Shown: positions 20,052 to 29,452, numbered from the stretch's first letter. The stretch: 42,123 nt of DNA from Methylotenera sp. (GCA_023259635.1 JALRGX010000133.1:1-42123), one strand, 5' to 3'. The notes: generated by a model not told the origin, from the sequence alone. Numbers and translations are program-made.

Positions 20052-21604
20052 GTGTGAGCAATACAGAAAATAATCAGCAGAACAACGAAGTTGTTCAACA
20101 GGACGAGAACCATGTTATTGCTGAGCGCCGTGAAAAGTTAAAAGCAATTCGCGAGGCTGCCAATGCTAATGGCGGTGCTGCATTCCCGAATGACTTCAGG
20201 CCTGAGCATAAGGCAGCAGAACTGCATGCCGAATTCGGCGGCTTTGACAAGGAAGTACTTGAACCTAAAGAGGTGCGTGTGAGCGTTGCTGGCCGCATGA
20301 TGCTGAAGCGTGTGATGGGTAAGGCCAGCTTTGCCACGATACAGGATAATAGCGGCCGTATTCAGCTGTTTATTTCCAAAGATAATCTTGCCGGCGAGCG
20401 TGCCGAAGCACTTTATGATGCGTTCAAACATTGGGATCTGGGTGATATTCTGGCCGCAGAAGGCGTGATGTTTAAAACCAAAACCGGTGAGCTTTCAATC
20501 AAGGTGACAGCGTTACGCTTGCTTACCAAATCATTACGTCCATTACCGGAAAAATTCCACGGCCTGCAGGATCAGGAAGTGAAATACCGCCAGCGCTATG
20601 TGGACTTGATCGTGTCAGAAGAAACACGCGCGACTTTTGTTGCACGTAGTAAAGTGGTTGCGGCAATCCGTAACTTCATGACTGAGAATCAGTTCCTGGA
20701 AGTGGAAACCCCGATGCTGCACCCGATTCCAGGTGGTGCTTCAGCCAAGCCTTTCATTACGCATCACAATGCGCTGGATATGCAGATGTTTATGCGCATT
20801 GCGCCTGAGCTGTATTTGAAACGCCTGGTGGTGGGTGGTTTTGATCGTGTGTTTGAGGTGAACCGTAATTTCCGTAATGAAGGTTTGAGTGTGCGCCACA
20901 ATCCGGAATTTACGATGATGGAATTCTATGCGGCTTATACAGATTACCTGTGGCTGATGGATTTCACTGAACGTTGCATCCGCACTGCGGCGATTGCTGC
21001 CACTGGTTCTGCCGTTCTGCAATATCAAGGCCGTGAACTGGATTTAAGCAAACCGTTTGAGCGTTTGACCATTGTGGGTGCGATACAGAAATACGCACCG
21101 CAATACACACTGGAGCAGCTGCATGACACCGCGTTCCTGCGTGCTGAAATCATGAAGTTTGGCACCAAGCCATTTGATCATGCCGGTTTGGGCGCATTGC
21201 AACTGGCACTGTTTGAAGAAACCGCAGAGTCACAGTTGTGGAACCCAACCTATATTATTGATTATCCAGTAGAGGTTTCACCGCTGGCACGTGCATCTGA
21301 TGCCAACCCTGAGATTACCGAGCGCTTTGAATTGTTCGTCACTGGCCGTGAAATTGCTAACGGCTTCAGTGAGCTGAACGATGCTGAAGACCAGGCGGCA
21401 CGCTTCCAGGCGCAGGTAAAAGCGAAAGAGGCGGGCGACCATGAAGCGATGTATTATGATGCCGACTTTATCCGTGCGCTGGAATATGGCATGCCGCCAA
21501 CCGGTGGCTGTGGTATTGGTATTGACCGTCTGGTGATGATGATTACAGATAGCCCAAGTATACGTGATGTGATTCTGTTCCCGCATATGCGCGCAGAGGC
21601 TTAA
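20048..21604 (+). CDS. lysS: Lysyl-tRNA synthetase, class II
   Basis: A 518-residue enzyme attaching lysine to tRNA-Lys. An OB-fold anticodon-binding domain (about 75-180, [21 protein letters not shown]) precedes the class II catalytic core: motif 1 around [17 protein letters not shown], motif 2 in [20 protein letters not shown] and motif 3 in [12 protein letters not shown]. It is translationally coupled to prfB, a pairing also found in E. coli and many relatives. A strong terminator follows. Confidence 0.97.
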   Translation: MSVSNTENNQQNNEVVQQDENHVIAERREKLKAIREAANANGGAAFPNDFRPEHKAAELHAEFGGFDKEVLEPKEVRVSVAGRMMLKRVMGKASFATIQDNSGRIQLFISKDNLAGERAEALYDAFKHWDLGDILAAEGVMFKTKTGELSIKVTALRLLTKSLRPLPEKFHGLQDQEVKYRQRYVDLIVSEETRATFVARSKVVAAIRNFMTENQFLEVETPMLHPIPGGASAKPFITHHNALDMQMFMRIAPELYLKRLVVGGFDRVFEVNRNFRNEGLSVRHNPEFTMMEFYAAYTDYLWLMDFTERCIRTAAIAATGSAVLQYQGRELDLSKPFERLTIVGAIQKYAPQYTLEQLHDTAFLRAEIMKFGTKPFDHAGLGALQLALFEETAESQLWNPTYIIDYPVEVSPLARASDANPEITERFELFVTGREIANGFSELNDAEDQAARFQAQVKAKEAGDHEAMYYDADFIRALEYGMPPTGGCGIGIDRLVMMITDSPSIRDVILFPHMRAEA

Positions 21605-21639
21605 TGGCGCTTCTATAAATACATTTGTAATGTCTTGAA

Positions 21640-21669
21640 TAGGGAGCTTTGTCAGCTCCCTAATTTTTT
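21640..21669 (+). terminator. Terminator of prfB-lysS
   Basis: A 9-bp stem, TAGGGAGCT with AGCTCCCTA, surrounds a 5-base loop and is followed by ATTTTTTA. It sits 36 bases after the lysS stop. Confidence 0.92.
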
Positions 21670-21800
21670 AGTAGAGCATCTTGTGCTATTAATCAATGGG
21701 TAATGCTAAGCGCTATTCAATGTATTTGTATATAAATACATTTGATGTGAATAGAATTGTTTGGGTAAGTAGTGCGGATAGTTATTACTTATCAGCCCAT

Positions 21801-21849
21801 CCAAAACATCAAGTTCTGAAGCGGATAGCTTCGACTCTTAATGTTTTGG
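21801..21849. repeat. Long imperfect hairpin between lysS and pstB
   Basis: Outer arms CCAAAACAT (21801-21809) and ATGTTTTGG (21841-21849) enclose AAG/CTT pairs, a symmetrical 4-by-4 internal loop and an inner GAAGC/GCTTC stem. There is no T tract. It lies 58 bases past the pstB stop and may protect or end that transcript. The 21670-21907 gap holds no gene; TATAAATACATTTG occurs in direct repeat at 21614 and 21731. Confidence 0.5.
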
Positions 21850-21907
21850 TCGTGGTTACATAAGCTGCATTGAGATTCACATTTGATAAGCTGCGATGAT
21901 GGGGAGA

Positions 21908-22729
21908 CTAACCAAAGCGGCCAGTAATGTAGTCTTCAGTTTCTTGTCTTTTCGGTTTAATGAAAATTTCATTGGTTAAACCAAACTCAACCAACTCACC
22001 TAAGTACATATATGCCGTGTAATCTGAAATTCGCGCAGCTTGTTGCATATTGTGAGTCACGATGGCAATCGTGTAGTCTTGTTTCAGTTCATCTACCAGC
22101 TCTTCAATACGGCCAGTTGAAATCGGGTCAAGCGCTGATGTCGGTTCATCAAGCAGGAGTACGGAAGGCTTGTTGGCAATCACACGTGCGATACAGAGAC
22201 GTTGTTGCTGACCACCTGATAAAGACAAGCCACTTTGATGTAACTTATCTTTAGTTTCATTCCAGATAGCGGCTCTGGTTAAAGCCCACTCGACGCGGTC
22301 ATCCATGTCGCGTTTGTTAAGTTTCTCATATAGACGGACACCGAATGCAATATTTTCATAGATAGACATAGGAAACGGCGTTGGCTTTTGGAACACCATG
22401 CCAATCCTCGATCTAAGTAAATTCAAGTCTTGTTTTGGATTGAGAATGTTCTCGCCATAGAAGTTGATTTCACCTTTTGCAGTCTGGCCTGGATAAAGGT
22501 CATACATTCTATTTAAGGTACGTAATAGCGTAGACTTTCCGCATCCTGACGGGCCAATGAAAGCAGTGACATTTTTTTCTTTCACATCGAAAGAAACGTT
22601 TTTAAGCGCGTGGAAACCGCCGTAATAAAAATCCAAGTCACGAATTTCGAGTGCGTTTTTATTATTAGAGCGAATAATGTTTTCAGATTGACTCTGATTA
22701 TCTTTCGCGGCATTTAACTTAATATCCAT
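21908..22729 (-). CDS. pstB: Phosphate ABC transporter ATP-binding protein
   Basis: A 273-residue ABC ATPase that powers high-affinity phosphate uptake. Walker [13 protein letters not shown], the signature LSGGQQQRL and Walker [13 protein letters not shown] are intact, and [21 protein letters not shown] with the [13 protein letters not shown] segment is typical of PstB. It is the last gene of the pstSCAB operon; no phoU, phoB or phoR follows within this stretch. Confidence 0.96.
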   Translation of the reverse strand: MDIKLNAAKDNQSQSENIIRSNNKNALEIRDLDFYYGGFHALKNVSFDVKEKNVTAFIGPSGCGKSTLLRTLNRMYDLYPGQTAKGEINFYGENILNPKQDLNLLRSRIGMVFQKPTPFPMSIYENIAFGVRLYEKLNKRDMDDRVEWALTRAAIWNETKDKLHQSGLSLSGGQQQRLCIARVIANKPSVLLLDEPTSALDPISTGRIEELVDELKQDYTIAIVTHNMQQAARISDYTAYMYLGELVEFGLTNEIFIKPKRQETEDYITGRFG

Positions 22730-22738
22730 AACTAATCC

Positions 22739-23596
22739 TTAAACTTTCTCGCGGAAAAATACACGAGCTAAAATGTTTAGACCTAAAACTGAAAGCGTAA
22801 TCAGTAACGCACCACCCCAGGCAAGACTTACCCAGTTGTCATACGGACTCATCGCAAACTGGAAGATGACGACTGGAAGGTTAGCCATTGGAGTGTTCAT
22901 GTTTGTTGAGAAGAATTGATTGTTTAGCGCTGTAAATAATAGTGGAGCTGTTTCACCGCTGACGCGAGCCAAAGCAAGTAGAACACCTGTAATCACGCCA
23001 CTTTTTGCGGCTCTTAATACAATCATCAGGCTGACTTTCCATTTTGGCGCGCCAAGTGCGAAGGCGGCTTCTCGTAGACTTCCTGGCACCAATTGCAGCA
23101 TGTTTTCTGTTGTTCTAACGACAACTGGAATGGCTATTAAAGCCAATGCGACGGTTCCAGCCCAACCGGAGAAGTGTTCCATTTGAGCAACCATGGCCGC
23201 GTAAACGAATAGGCCAATTACAATCGATGGTGCTGAGAGCATAATGTCGGTGACAAATCGGGTGATGGCTGCAACTCGGCTTTTAGCACCATATTCTGAA
23301 AGGAAAATGCCAGCCAGAATACCAAGTGGTGAGCTGATAAGGGTGCAAGTTAGCACTAACATAAAGCTGCCAACAATGGCATTCCTTAGGCCGCCAGCAC
23401 TTCCGGGTGCTGGTGTGTCTACGGTAAACATCTCCAGGTTAAGGGATGAAAAACCTTTAATAAAGAGAACGCTTAAAATCCAAAGGAGGAAGAACATGCC
23501 GATAGACATGGCAACCATGGACATTGTTAACGCAATTTTGTTTGTTCTTTTTCGTTTCGCAAGAATAGCTTTCTTGCTTTCTAAAATGTCACTCAT
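22739..23596 (-). CDS. pstA: Phosphate ABC transporter permease PstA
   Basis: A 285-residue inner-membrane permease with about six hydrophobic segments. The FLSEYGAKSRVAAITRF segment and the ATPase-coupling loop REAAFALGAPKWKVSLMIVLRAAKSGVITG are typical of PstA. It overlaps pstC by four bases and lies nine bases before pstB. Confidence 0.95.
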   Translation of the reverse strand: MSDILESKKAILAKRKRTNKIALTMSMVAMSIGMFFLLWILSVLFIKGFSSLNLEMFTVDTPAPGSAGGLRNAIVGSFMLVLTCTLISSPLGILAGIFLSEYGAKSRVAAITRFVTDIMLSAPSIVIGLFVYAAMVAQMEHFSGWAGTVALALIAIPVVVRTTENMLQLVPGSLREAAFALGAPKWKVSLMIVLRAAKSGVITGVLLALARVSGETAPLLFTALNNQFFSTNMNTPMANLPVVIFQFAMSPYDNWVSLAWGGALLITLSVLGLNILARVFFREKV

Positions 23597-24561
23597 GATT
23601 TCTTACCTTGTTTTTTTTCCAGTTGAATCAACATCAGTTTTGCTAGCGACAAGATCACGAAAGTGATAATAAATAATGCTAGGCCGAGTGCAAAAAGTGC
23701 TGAGAAATGTAAGCCTGGTGATGCTTCACCAAACTGGTTGGCAAGCGTTGATGCAATGGAACTGCCTGGAGCAAACAGTGAAGGCATAATGCGAGCGGCA
23801 TTGCCGATAACAAAAGTTACTGCCATGGTCTCGCCAAGCGCGCGACCTAAGCCTAGCATGATGCCGCCCACTACACCAGCTTTGGTGTAAGGCAAGATGA
23901 TATGCCTGGCAACTTCCCATTTGGTGCAACCCAGGCCGTAAGCAGACTCTTTAAGCACAGCTGGAACAATTTCGAAAACATCGCGCATGACAGAAGCAAT
24001 AAATGGAAGAATCATCATGGCAAGGATTATCCCCGCACACAGCATACCGATGCCGTTAGGTGCGCCTGAAAACAATATGCCGATATAAGGAAGCTTGCCG
24101 AGTGAAGCAGCTAAGGCAGGCTGAATATAGTCGCCAAATACAGGCGCGAAGATAAATAAGCCGAACATACCGTAAATGATAGAAGGTATAGCCGCAAGTA
24201 ATTCGATTGCAACGCCCAATGGACGTTTCAAGAATGCCGGACAGATTTCTGTCAGGAATAGTGCAATGCCAAAGCTTAGTGGCGTGGCGATAATAAGGGC
24301 GATTAGAGAAGAAACAATTGTGCCGTAAATGGAAATCAGGCCGCCAAATTTTTCTCTATTAATATCCCATTGTGCGTTTAAAAAGAAACTGGGGCCAAAC
24401 TCTTTAAGTGCAGGCCATGCGTTAATGACCAATGAAACAATAATCCCCAGTAGAACAAATAAAACAATCAGTGCCGACAGCTGCGAAATCAAGCCGAAAA
24501 TTACGTCCTGATAATGCTGTTTTCTAGAAGTTCTTTCGATGTTCTTAATAGACGTTGTCAT
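23593..24561 (-). CDS. pstC: Phosphate ABC transporter permease PstC
   Basis: A 322-residue permease with about six or seven membrane segments. The FLTEICPAFLKRPLGVAIELLAAIPSIIYG region and the coupling loop KESAYGLGCTKWEVARHIILPYTKAGVVGG identify PstC. It pairs with PstA to form the membrane pore. A GC-rich hairpin separates it from pstS, which probably lets pstS mRNA accumulate in excess. Confidence 0.95.
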   Translation of the reverse strand: MTTSIKNIERTSRKQHYQDVIFGLISQLSALIVLFVLLGIIVSLVINAWPALKEFGPSFFLNAQWDINREKFGGLISIYGTIVSSLIALIIATPLSFGIALFLTEICPAFLKRPLGVAIELLAAIPSIIYGMFGLFIFAPVFGDYIQPALAASLGKLPYIGILFSGAPNGIGMLCAGIILAMMILPFIASVMRDVFEIVPAVLKESAYGLGCTKWEVARHIILPYTKAGVVGGIMLGLGRALGETMAVTFVIGNAARIMPSLFAPGSSIASTLANQFGEASPGLHFSALFALGLALFIITFVILSLAKLMLIQLEKKQGKKS

Positions 24562-24604
24562 ATTTTTTTCAATGGTTAACTATTTAACTAAATCTTTAAC
24601 ATAA

Positions 24605-24629
24605 GAGCGCTCTGATCTTCAGAGCGCTC
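24605..24629 (-). promoter_or_regulatory. pstS-pstC intergenic hairpin
   Basis: GAGCGCTCTGA and TCAGAGCGCTC form a perfect 11-bp stem with a 3-base loop between pstS and pstC. No T tract follows on the minus strand, so it is more likely an mRNA-stabilising or attenuating structure than a full terminator. Confidence 0.75.
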
Positions 24630-24652
24630 CATGTGTATCGTACTACTTTTAA

Positions 24653-25681
24653 TTACTTAGCATTTACTTCTGAGAAAACAGTTTTCTCAATGTAGCTAAC
24701 TGTCGCATCAGGCATTGGAACGTAGTCCAAGTTCAGCGCCATGTCTTTACCTTCTTTTAATGCAAAGTTAAAGAAGTCTAAAGCTTGCTTGGCCTTTACT
24801 TTGTCTGATGGATTTTTGTACATCACAACAAATGTAGCGCCAGTGATAGGCCAGGCATTCTCACCTGATGCATTGGTGATGAATGTTGCCATGCCAGGGA
24901 ATTTCGTCCAGTCAGTGCCTGAAGCTGCAGCCGCAAATGTTTTGTCATCAGGTAGAACAAATTTACCATCAGCATTTTGCAGTGAAACATAAGTCATGTT
25001 GTTCTTTTTAGCATAAGCGTACTCAACATAACCGATTGAGTTCTTGATGCGGTTAACGTTAGCAGATACACCTTCGTTACCCTTACCGCTTACTGTTGAA
25101 GTTGCTGGCCAAACTACTGTTTTGCCTGAACCAACTTCTTCTTGCCATGCAGCACTAACTTTTGACAGGTAGTTAGTAAAAATCGCTGTTGTACCAGAAC
25201 CATCTGAACGTGTTACAACAGTAATTGTATTTGCTGGGATTTTTACGCCGGGGTTTAAAGCAAGAATGCGTTTGTCGTTCCAGGAAATAATCACGCCTTG
25301 GAAGATTTTAGCTAATACATCAGCAGAAAGTTTGATTTCGCCTGCTTTAACACCTTCTATGTTTACTACAGGTACAACGCCACCAATAATTGCCGGGAAT
25401 TGAACTTGGCCTTTAGCTTTTAGAATGTCTGCTTTAACAGGATCATCTGTAGCGCCGAATTCTACGGTTTTAGCATTGATTTGTTTAATGCCGCCGCCAG
25501 AGCCGATTGACTGGTAGTTAACGTTGTTGCCAGTTTTTGCTTTATAAGCTTCAGCCCATTTAGACAAAACTGGGTAAATGAATGAAGAGCCTGCACCGGT
25601 AATTTCTGCTGCTGATGCATTAAATGAAACTGTAGCTGATAGTAATAAAACTGAAAGGGTTTTGTTTAAAGTGAATTTCAT
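24653..25681 (-). CDS. pstS: Periplasmic phosphate-binding protein
   Basis: A 342-residue secreted binding protein. The signal peptide (KFTLNKTLSVLLLSATVSFNASA) is cleaved before AEITGAGSSF. Phosphate-contacting segments are visible: TGAGSSFIYP, IGSGGGIKQI, EFGATDDP and the RSDGSGTT loop. It delivers phosphate to PstCA. A Pho box lies 56 bases upstream, so it should be induced by phosphate starvation. Confidence 0.96.
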   Translation of the reverse strand: MKFTLNKTLSVLLLSATVSFNASAAEITGAGSSFIYPVLSKWAEAYKAKTGNNVNYQSIGSGGGIKQINAKTVEFGATDDPVKADILKAKGQVQFPAIIGGVVPVVNIEGVKAGEIKLSADVLAKIFQGVIISWNDKRILALNPGVKIPANTITVVTRSDGSGTTAIFTNYLSKVSAAWQEEVGSGKTVVWPATSTVSGKGNEGVSANVNRIKNSIGYVEYAYAKKNNMTYVSLQNADGKFVLPDDKTFAAAASGTDWTKFPGMATFITNASGENAWPITGATFVVMYKNPSDKVKAKQALDFFNFALKEGKDMALNLDYVPMPDATVSYIEKTVFSEVNAK

Positions 25682-25736
25682 GAATTTCTCCGCAAGGTTT
25701 GACTATTTAGAACAGTCCGAACTTTACGCTACGAAT

Positions 25737-25754
25737 ATTACAGTTTTGTGACAT
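25737..25754 (-). promoter_or_regulatory. Pho box upstream of pstSCAB
   Basis: On the minus strand ATGTCAC AAAA CTGTAAT matches the two 7-base PhoB half sites with a 4-base spacer, at an appropriate distance from the pstS start. A TAAAGT element about ten bases downstream could be the -10 box. Confidence 0.8.
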
Positions 25755-26001
25755 CTTTTACGATACATGCACAGCGAAATAATTTACAGAATGTCATTAA
25801 GCAGCCTCTGGATTGTTCGATATTTAATTTCGGTTATTGATAAATTGCTTGTTTCAAAAAATAGTAATGTAAACAGAGTAACTCAATCAAACTGACATCA
25901 GCCATTCCTGCCCTGCAGATTGTAGATACGTCCATAGGCAACATTTGACTCTGAAAACAAGCCGCAGTGCTTATGAAGGAGTTAGTTGCTCAAGATACTA
26001 A

Positions 26002-26175
26002 ATATTTGTAGAGACAGCGAATATTAACAGAAAACCATGTAGAGAGCGTCGCGAGTTTGAGGTAAAAATTAGCGTCCCAGTCAAAATAGATACTAAATGT
26101 GCGCGATACCTGCGTGTTTATGAAATGGTAAAAGATGAAAATGACGCCGAAAATCATGTGTCACTTCCAGCATAA
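26002..26175 (+). other. Open frame without a usable start, possible gene remnant
   Basis: This frame is open for 57 codons between a TAA and the stop at 26173 and reads like protein (RERREFEVKISVPVKID, then RVYEMVKDENDAENHVSLPA), but the only ATG lies late and no ribosome-binding site is seen. It could be the end of a decayed gene. I recognise no family. Other bases of the 25755-26374 gap show no convincing gene. Confidence 0.2.
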
Positions 26176-26374
26176 GTTTTGGCAAAAGGTGCAGGTGATG
26201 ATGGGGAAATATAATATATTGTGACGCTGGCTTAATTCTTATCCTTGAGCATGGCATGTCACTATATGCGGTAGTTCAATTGGTATTGTCGTCCAGTATG
26301 CTATTCAGCTATACCCTGAATATTCGCCGTATGATTTTATACTTATGTATGTGTTGTTAGTTAGTGTGCTTATT

Positions 26375-26402
26375 AAGTCCAGCCAAGCAGCTGGACTTTT
26401 TT
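26375..26402 (+). terminator. Orphan intrinsic terminator
   Basis: AAGTCCAGC and GCTGGACTT form a 9-bp stem with a 6-base loop, continuing into six T. It points rightward, yet no gene ends upstream of it: pstS runs the other way. It implies an unannotated plus-strand transcript in 25755-26374, perhaps a small RNA. Confidence 0.85.
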
Positions 26403-26474
26403 ATATATCGCCGGGCAGATTGTTGTGTTGTAAATGCGCAACAAAATGTTCAAAAAGTCACACTAATTTAATCT

Positions 26475-26492
26475 CTGTCATCTAACTGTAAT
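26475..26492 (+). promoter_or_regulatory. Pho box upstream of the porin
   Basis: CTGTCAT CTAA CTGTAAT is a near-perfect PhoB site, with a further partial GTCAT just downstream. It lies 82 bases before the porin start and places that gene in the phosphate-starvation regulon. Confidence 0.88.
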
Positions 26493-26574
26493 ATTTGGTC
26501 ATCAGAATTGCTCCCGTGCTGAAGTTCAGCAAAAGATATTTGTAGTTATATTTCGTTATCAATTTGGAGCAGTT

Positions 26575-27951
26575 ATGAAATCTATCAAAATGCGCGGCGT
26601 CTTTGCTGCGGTTACTGGTGCCTTGTTATTCGGCTTTGGCGCAAACGCAATGGCAGACTCAACAACAGACATCGTAAATACTTTGGTTGCTAAAGGTGTG
26701 TTGACTGAAGAAGAAGGTGCCTTGATCACTAAAGGTCACAAAGAAGAAACTAAGAAAAACGATGCAGCAATTAAAAAAGCCGGCAAGTTGAGTATTTCAG
26801 ATGCCGTTGATAATGCTAAGCTTTATGGTGACATGCGTGCACGTGTTGAGCGGCGCAATGGTGAAGATGTTAACGGTAAAAAACAAGACAGAACGCGTGA
26901 CCGTTACAAGCTGACTTTGGGTGTTAAAACAGAATCTGGTGATTTTTATACAGATTTAGCTTTGGCGATGGGTGGTGCAGGTCGTTCAGACAATGCAACC
27001 TTCGGTTCTGGCTCAAATGGTGAGAACAAAAAAGAAACCGCTTATATCAAACGTGCGATGATCGGCTGGAAAGCGACAGACTGGCTGAAACTTGAAGCTG
27101 GCCGTACGAAGAACCCACTATACACAACACAAATGGTATGGGATGGCGATTTAACATTTGAAGGATTGAATGAACAGGCAAATTTCAAAGTTGGCGATAA
27201 TAAGATCTTCTTGACTGCAGTTCAGTCACAATACCTTGGAGATACCAAGGAATATTCAGGCAATCAGAATAAAGCCGACTCTATGTCAAATTGGCTTTTG
27301 GCTTTCCAGGCTGGCGCTGAAGTGCCGTTTACCGATAAGGTTAAGGGTAAGGCCGCTGTGACTTACACCAAATACTCTAACAATAATCGCGTAGGTGATT
27401 TTAATCCTGCAGGCACAGATGGCACTAACATGGGCGCAAATGTTTTTGGTACAAACGACTTAAGAACGATTGAAGTGCCATTTGAAGTTGGTTTCAAAAC
27501 TGACAGTGCTTTAAGCTATAAATTATTCGGTGATTACGTTTATAACATCGACGGTAGTGACCGTGCAAAAGCAGCAGCTGTTGCGTCAGGTAATCCTCTG
27601 TATGACACTAATGATGATACAGCCTGGATGCTAGGTGCTGGTATTGCATCTAAAGCCGGTAAACATGAAGCAAAAGGCGACTGGTCAGCCAAGATCTGGT
27701 GGCAAGATGTGGGCATGTATGCAGTTGACCCAAATGCAGTGGATTCAGACTTCATGGATTCTAAAGTGAATATGAAGGGTGCTGTGCTGAAAGCGCAATA
27801 CAATTTACAAGAGAACGTATTTGTTAGCTTTGCAGCAGGTTACGGCAAGCATAAAGATAGCAAATTACAAACAGCCGGTGTAAAAGGCGATCTTGGTTAC
27901 GACTTGAAAGACATGCAATTGTACCAATTGGACTTGACTTACAAGTTCTAA
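26575..27951 (+). CDS. Putative outer-membrane porin under Pho control
   Basis: A 458-residue protein with a signal peptide (through ANAMA, before DSTTDIVNTL). The mature N-terminus has a predicted helical segment TTDIVNTLVAKGVLTEEEGALITKG, followed by a beta-rich barrel with alternating strands and a C-terminal aromatic end (QLYQLDLTYKF). This matches the bacterial putative-porin family (Porin_5 type). The Pho box before it and the neighbouring pst operon suggest phosphate or other anion uptake when phosphate is scarce, comparable in role to Pseudomonas OprP/OprO, though equivalence of sequence is not claimed. A GGAGC ribosome-binding site and a strong terminator frame the gene. Confidence 0.82.
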   Translation: MKSIKMRGVFAAVTGALLFGFGANAMADSTTDIVNTLVAKGVLTEEEGALITKGHKEETKKNDAAIKKAGKLSISDAVDNAKLYGDMRARVERRNGEDVNGKKQDRTRDRYKLTLGVKTESGDFYTDLALAMGGAGRSDNATFGSGSNGENKKETAYIKRAMIGWKATDWLKLEAGRTKNPLYTTQMVWDGDLTFEGLNEQANFKVGDNKIFLTAVQSQYLGDTKEYSGNQNKADSMSNWLLAFQAGAEVPFTDKVKGKAAVTYTKYSNNNRVGDFNPAGTDGTNMGANVFGTNDLRTIEVPFEVGFKTDSALSYKLFGDYVYNIDGSDRAKAAAVASGNPLYDTNDDTAWMLGAGIASKAGKHEAKGDWSAKIWWQDVGMYAVDPNAVDSDFMDSKVNMKGAVLKAQYNLQENVFVSFAAGYGKHKDSKLQTAGVKGDLGYDLKDMQLYQLDLTYKF

Positions 27952-28009
27952 GTTAGGACTACAAGCCAGATTAACATAACAATGTAAACTGGTTTTAAGT
28001 TCCCCTTAT

Positions 28010-28040
28010 AGCCCGCTTGCACTTGCAGCGGGCTTTTTTT
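28010..28040 (+). terminator. Terminator of the porin gene
   Basis: AGCCCGCT and AGCGGGCT form an 8-bp GC-rich stem with a 9-base loop, followed by seven T. It stands 58 bases after the porin stop. Confidence 0.93.
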
Positions 28041-28096
28041 ATGCATAAATTAAGTATCAGGTATAATGTATATGACTTTATATTTAGGAATACTGC

Positions 28097-28735
28097 ATGT
28101 ATAAACACCCCTTGCTCGACCGCGATAAAATGACCCCGCAAGAAGCGCTGGATGTGCTGATTGATGGTAACCATCGTTTTGCAAATAATCTGACAGCTAA
28201 CAAGGATTTGCATAATTTGGTGATGATGACCAAAGACAGGCAGCATCCTTTTGTTTCAATGTTGAGTTGTAGCGATTCGCGTGCGCCGGTGGAGATGGTG
28301 TTTGATCAGGCGCTGGGTGATGTGTTCAGTGTGCGCCTGGCAGGTAATATTGCTTCAGATAAAGCGATCGGTAGCCTGGAGTTTGGCTGTAAATACCTGG
28401 GCAGCAAATTGATTGTTGTGCTGGGGCATAGCAACTGCGGCGCAGTAAAGGCTGCCTGCGATAATTTTAAAGATGGCCATATTGGCGAGATTACGACTTT
28501 AATTAAACCGGCGGTGCGTCTGGAAAAGAGTGTGCTTGAACAGCGCGATTCATCTAATGCCGAGTTTGTGGCAAAAGTGTGTGCACTGAGCGTTCAGGTG
28601 CAAATGGATGAGATTATCCACAGTAGTGAGATCGTTCAGGACATGCTGGCCAACAAGCAGATTGCAATCGTTGGCGGTATCTATGACTTGAGCAGCGGTG
28701 AAGTTCGTTTTATGGATAACGCAGTAGGTCTATAA
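28097..28735 (+). CDS. can: Beta-class carbonic anhydrase
   Basis: A 212-residue enzyme interconverting CO2 and bicarbonate. The zinc ligands Cys58, His111 and Cys114 are seen in LSCSDSR and LGHSNCGA, with the Asp60-Arg62 dyad intact. The RLAGNIAS motif fits the beta class. It supplies bicarbonate for carboxylations. It stands alone, with its own terminator. It has no signal peptide, so it is cytoplasmic. Confidence 0.93.
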   Translation: MYKHPLLDRDKMTPQEALDVLIDGNHRFANNLTANKDLHNLVMMTKDRQHPFVSMLSCSDSRAPVEMVFDQALGDVFSVRLAGNIASDKAIGSLEFGCKYLGSKLIVVLGHSNCGAVKAACDNFKDGHIGEITTLIKPAVRLEKSVLEQRDSSNAEFVAKVCALSVQVQMDEIIHSSEIVQDMLANKQIAIVGGIYDLSSGEVRFMDNAVGL

Positions 28736-28744
28736 GGAAACCTC

Positions 28745-28831
28745 GTCATCGCGCACTCGTAAAGGGCATCCCCAAGCAATCTATTGCAGTAACAAGCTTG
28801 GCGTGAAGGAGTGTAACGACATGGCGATCCA
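28745..28831. repeat. Degenerate REP-like repeats after the carbonic anhydrase gene
   Basis: Two stretches resemble the common intergenic palindrome of the type GTCATTGCGAG...GCAATCC: one at 28745-28782 beginning GTCATCGCG and ending AAGCAATCT, and one at 28801-28830 with GTAACGACATGGCGATCC. Both are imperfect copies. The match is to a family remembered from many genomes. Confidence 0.4.
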
Positions 28832-28850
28832 TAACATATTGAACTTACAG

Positions 28851-28882
28851 TTCCCCATAATCTAGTGTGGGGAATTTTGTTT
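28851..28882 (+). terminator. Terminator of the carbonic anhydrase gene
   Basis: TTCCCCA and TGGGGAA form a 7-bp stem with a 10-base loop, followed by TTTTGTTTT. Confidence 0.8.
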
Positions 28883-29000
28883 TATAGATTTTATTTTAAG
28901 TATAGTGCGCCGTTTTTGTTTTTATGTGCAGTAATTCCCTGCAGTCTTGCTACGGGGATAGGTGCAGGGCGCATGAAGCGATTTCTTATATAATGTTCTG

Positions 29001-29026
29001 GATTGCTTCACTTCGTTCGCAATGAC
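29001..29026. repeat. REP-like unit before the fdx 3' end
   Basis: A 26-base unit starting GATTGCTTCACTTCG and ending CGCAATGAC has ATTGC/GCAAT arms and matches the same common intergenic palindrome family. Together with 28745-28831 it fills most of the 28736-29108 gap, which holds no gene. A short TTCCCT/AGGGAA hairpin at 29047-29064 may help end the isc transcript. Confidence 0.5.
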
Positions 29027-29108
29027 GGATTGTGAATAAATCAGCGTTCCCTCGAGGCAGGGAAGCTTGTTTTAGGGGGTGTGCTTCCTCTTTTGGCTTG
29101 TTTAATAT

Positions 29109-29450
29109 CTAGCGATGGCCTTCCTTGGCCATATTAATGCTGTATTTAGGTATTTCAATGACCAGGTCTTCGGTGCCGACAACCGCCTGGCAAGATAAGC
29201 GGGAGTTGGGCTCCAGTCCCCATGCTTTATCCAATAAGTCGTCTTCCTGATCCGTAGACGGCGTGAGTGACTTGAACCCTTCGCGGACAATCACATGGCA
29301 GGTAGTGCATGCGCAGACCTGATCGCAGGCATGCTCGATATCTACATCGTGATCCAGCAGTGCGTTACAGATTGATTCGCCAGTGTTGGCTTCAAATGCA
29401 GTGCCTTCCGGGCATAGTTCCACATGTGGCAGTACGATAATTTGTGGCAT
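29109..29450 (-). CDS. fdx: Isc-type [2Fe-2S] ferredoxin
   Basis: A 113-residue adrenodoxin-type ferredoxin. Cluster ligands follow the pattern C42-x5-C48-x2-C51 with a distant C87; an additional Cys46 lies inside the loop (ACDQVCACTTCH). It supplies electrons during iron-sulfur cluster assembly. It is the last gene of the isc operon, two bases after hscA. No iscX follows. Confidence 0.95.
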   Translation of the reverse strand: MPQIIVLPHVELCPEGTAFEANTGESICNALLDHDVDIEHACDQVCACTTCHVIVREGFKSLTPSTDQEDDLLDKAWGLEPNSRLSCQAVVGTEDLVIEIPKYSINMAKEGHR

Positions 29451-29452
29451 TT

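Noticed and set aside
26265-26335. tRNA-like start, TATGCGGTAGTTCAATTGGTA, with a partly matching 3' arm
   Set aside because: The D stem does not close, no 7-base anticodon loop is flanked by a good stem, and there is no GGTTCGAATCC-type T arm. At most a degraded resemblance.
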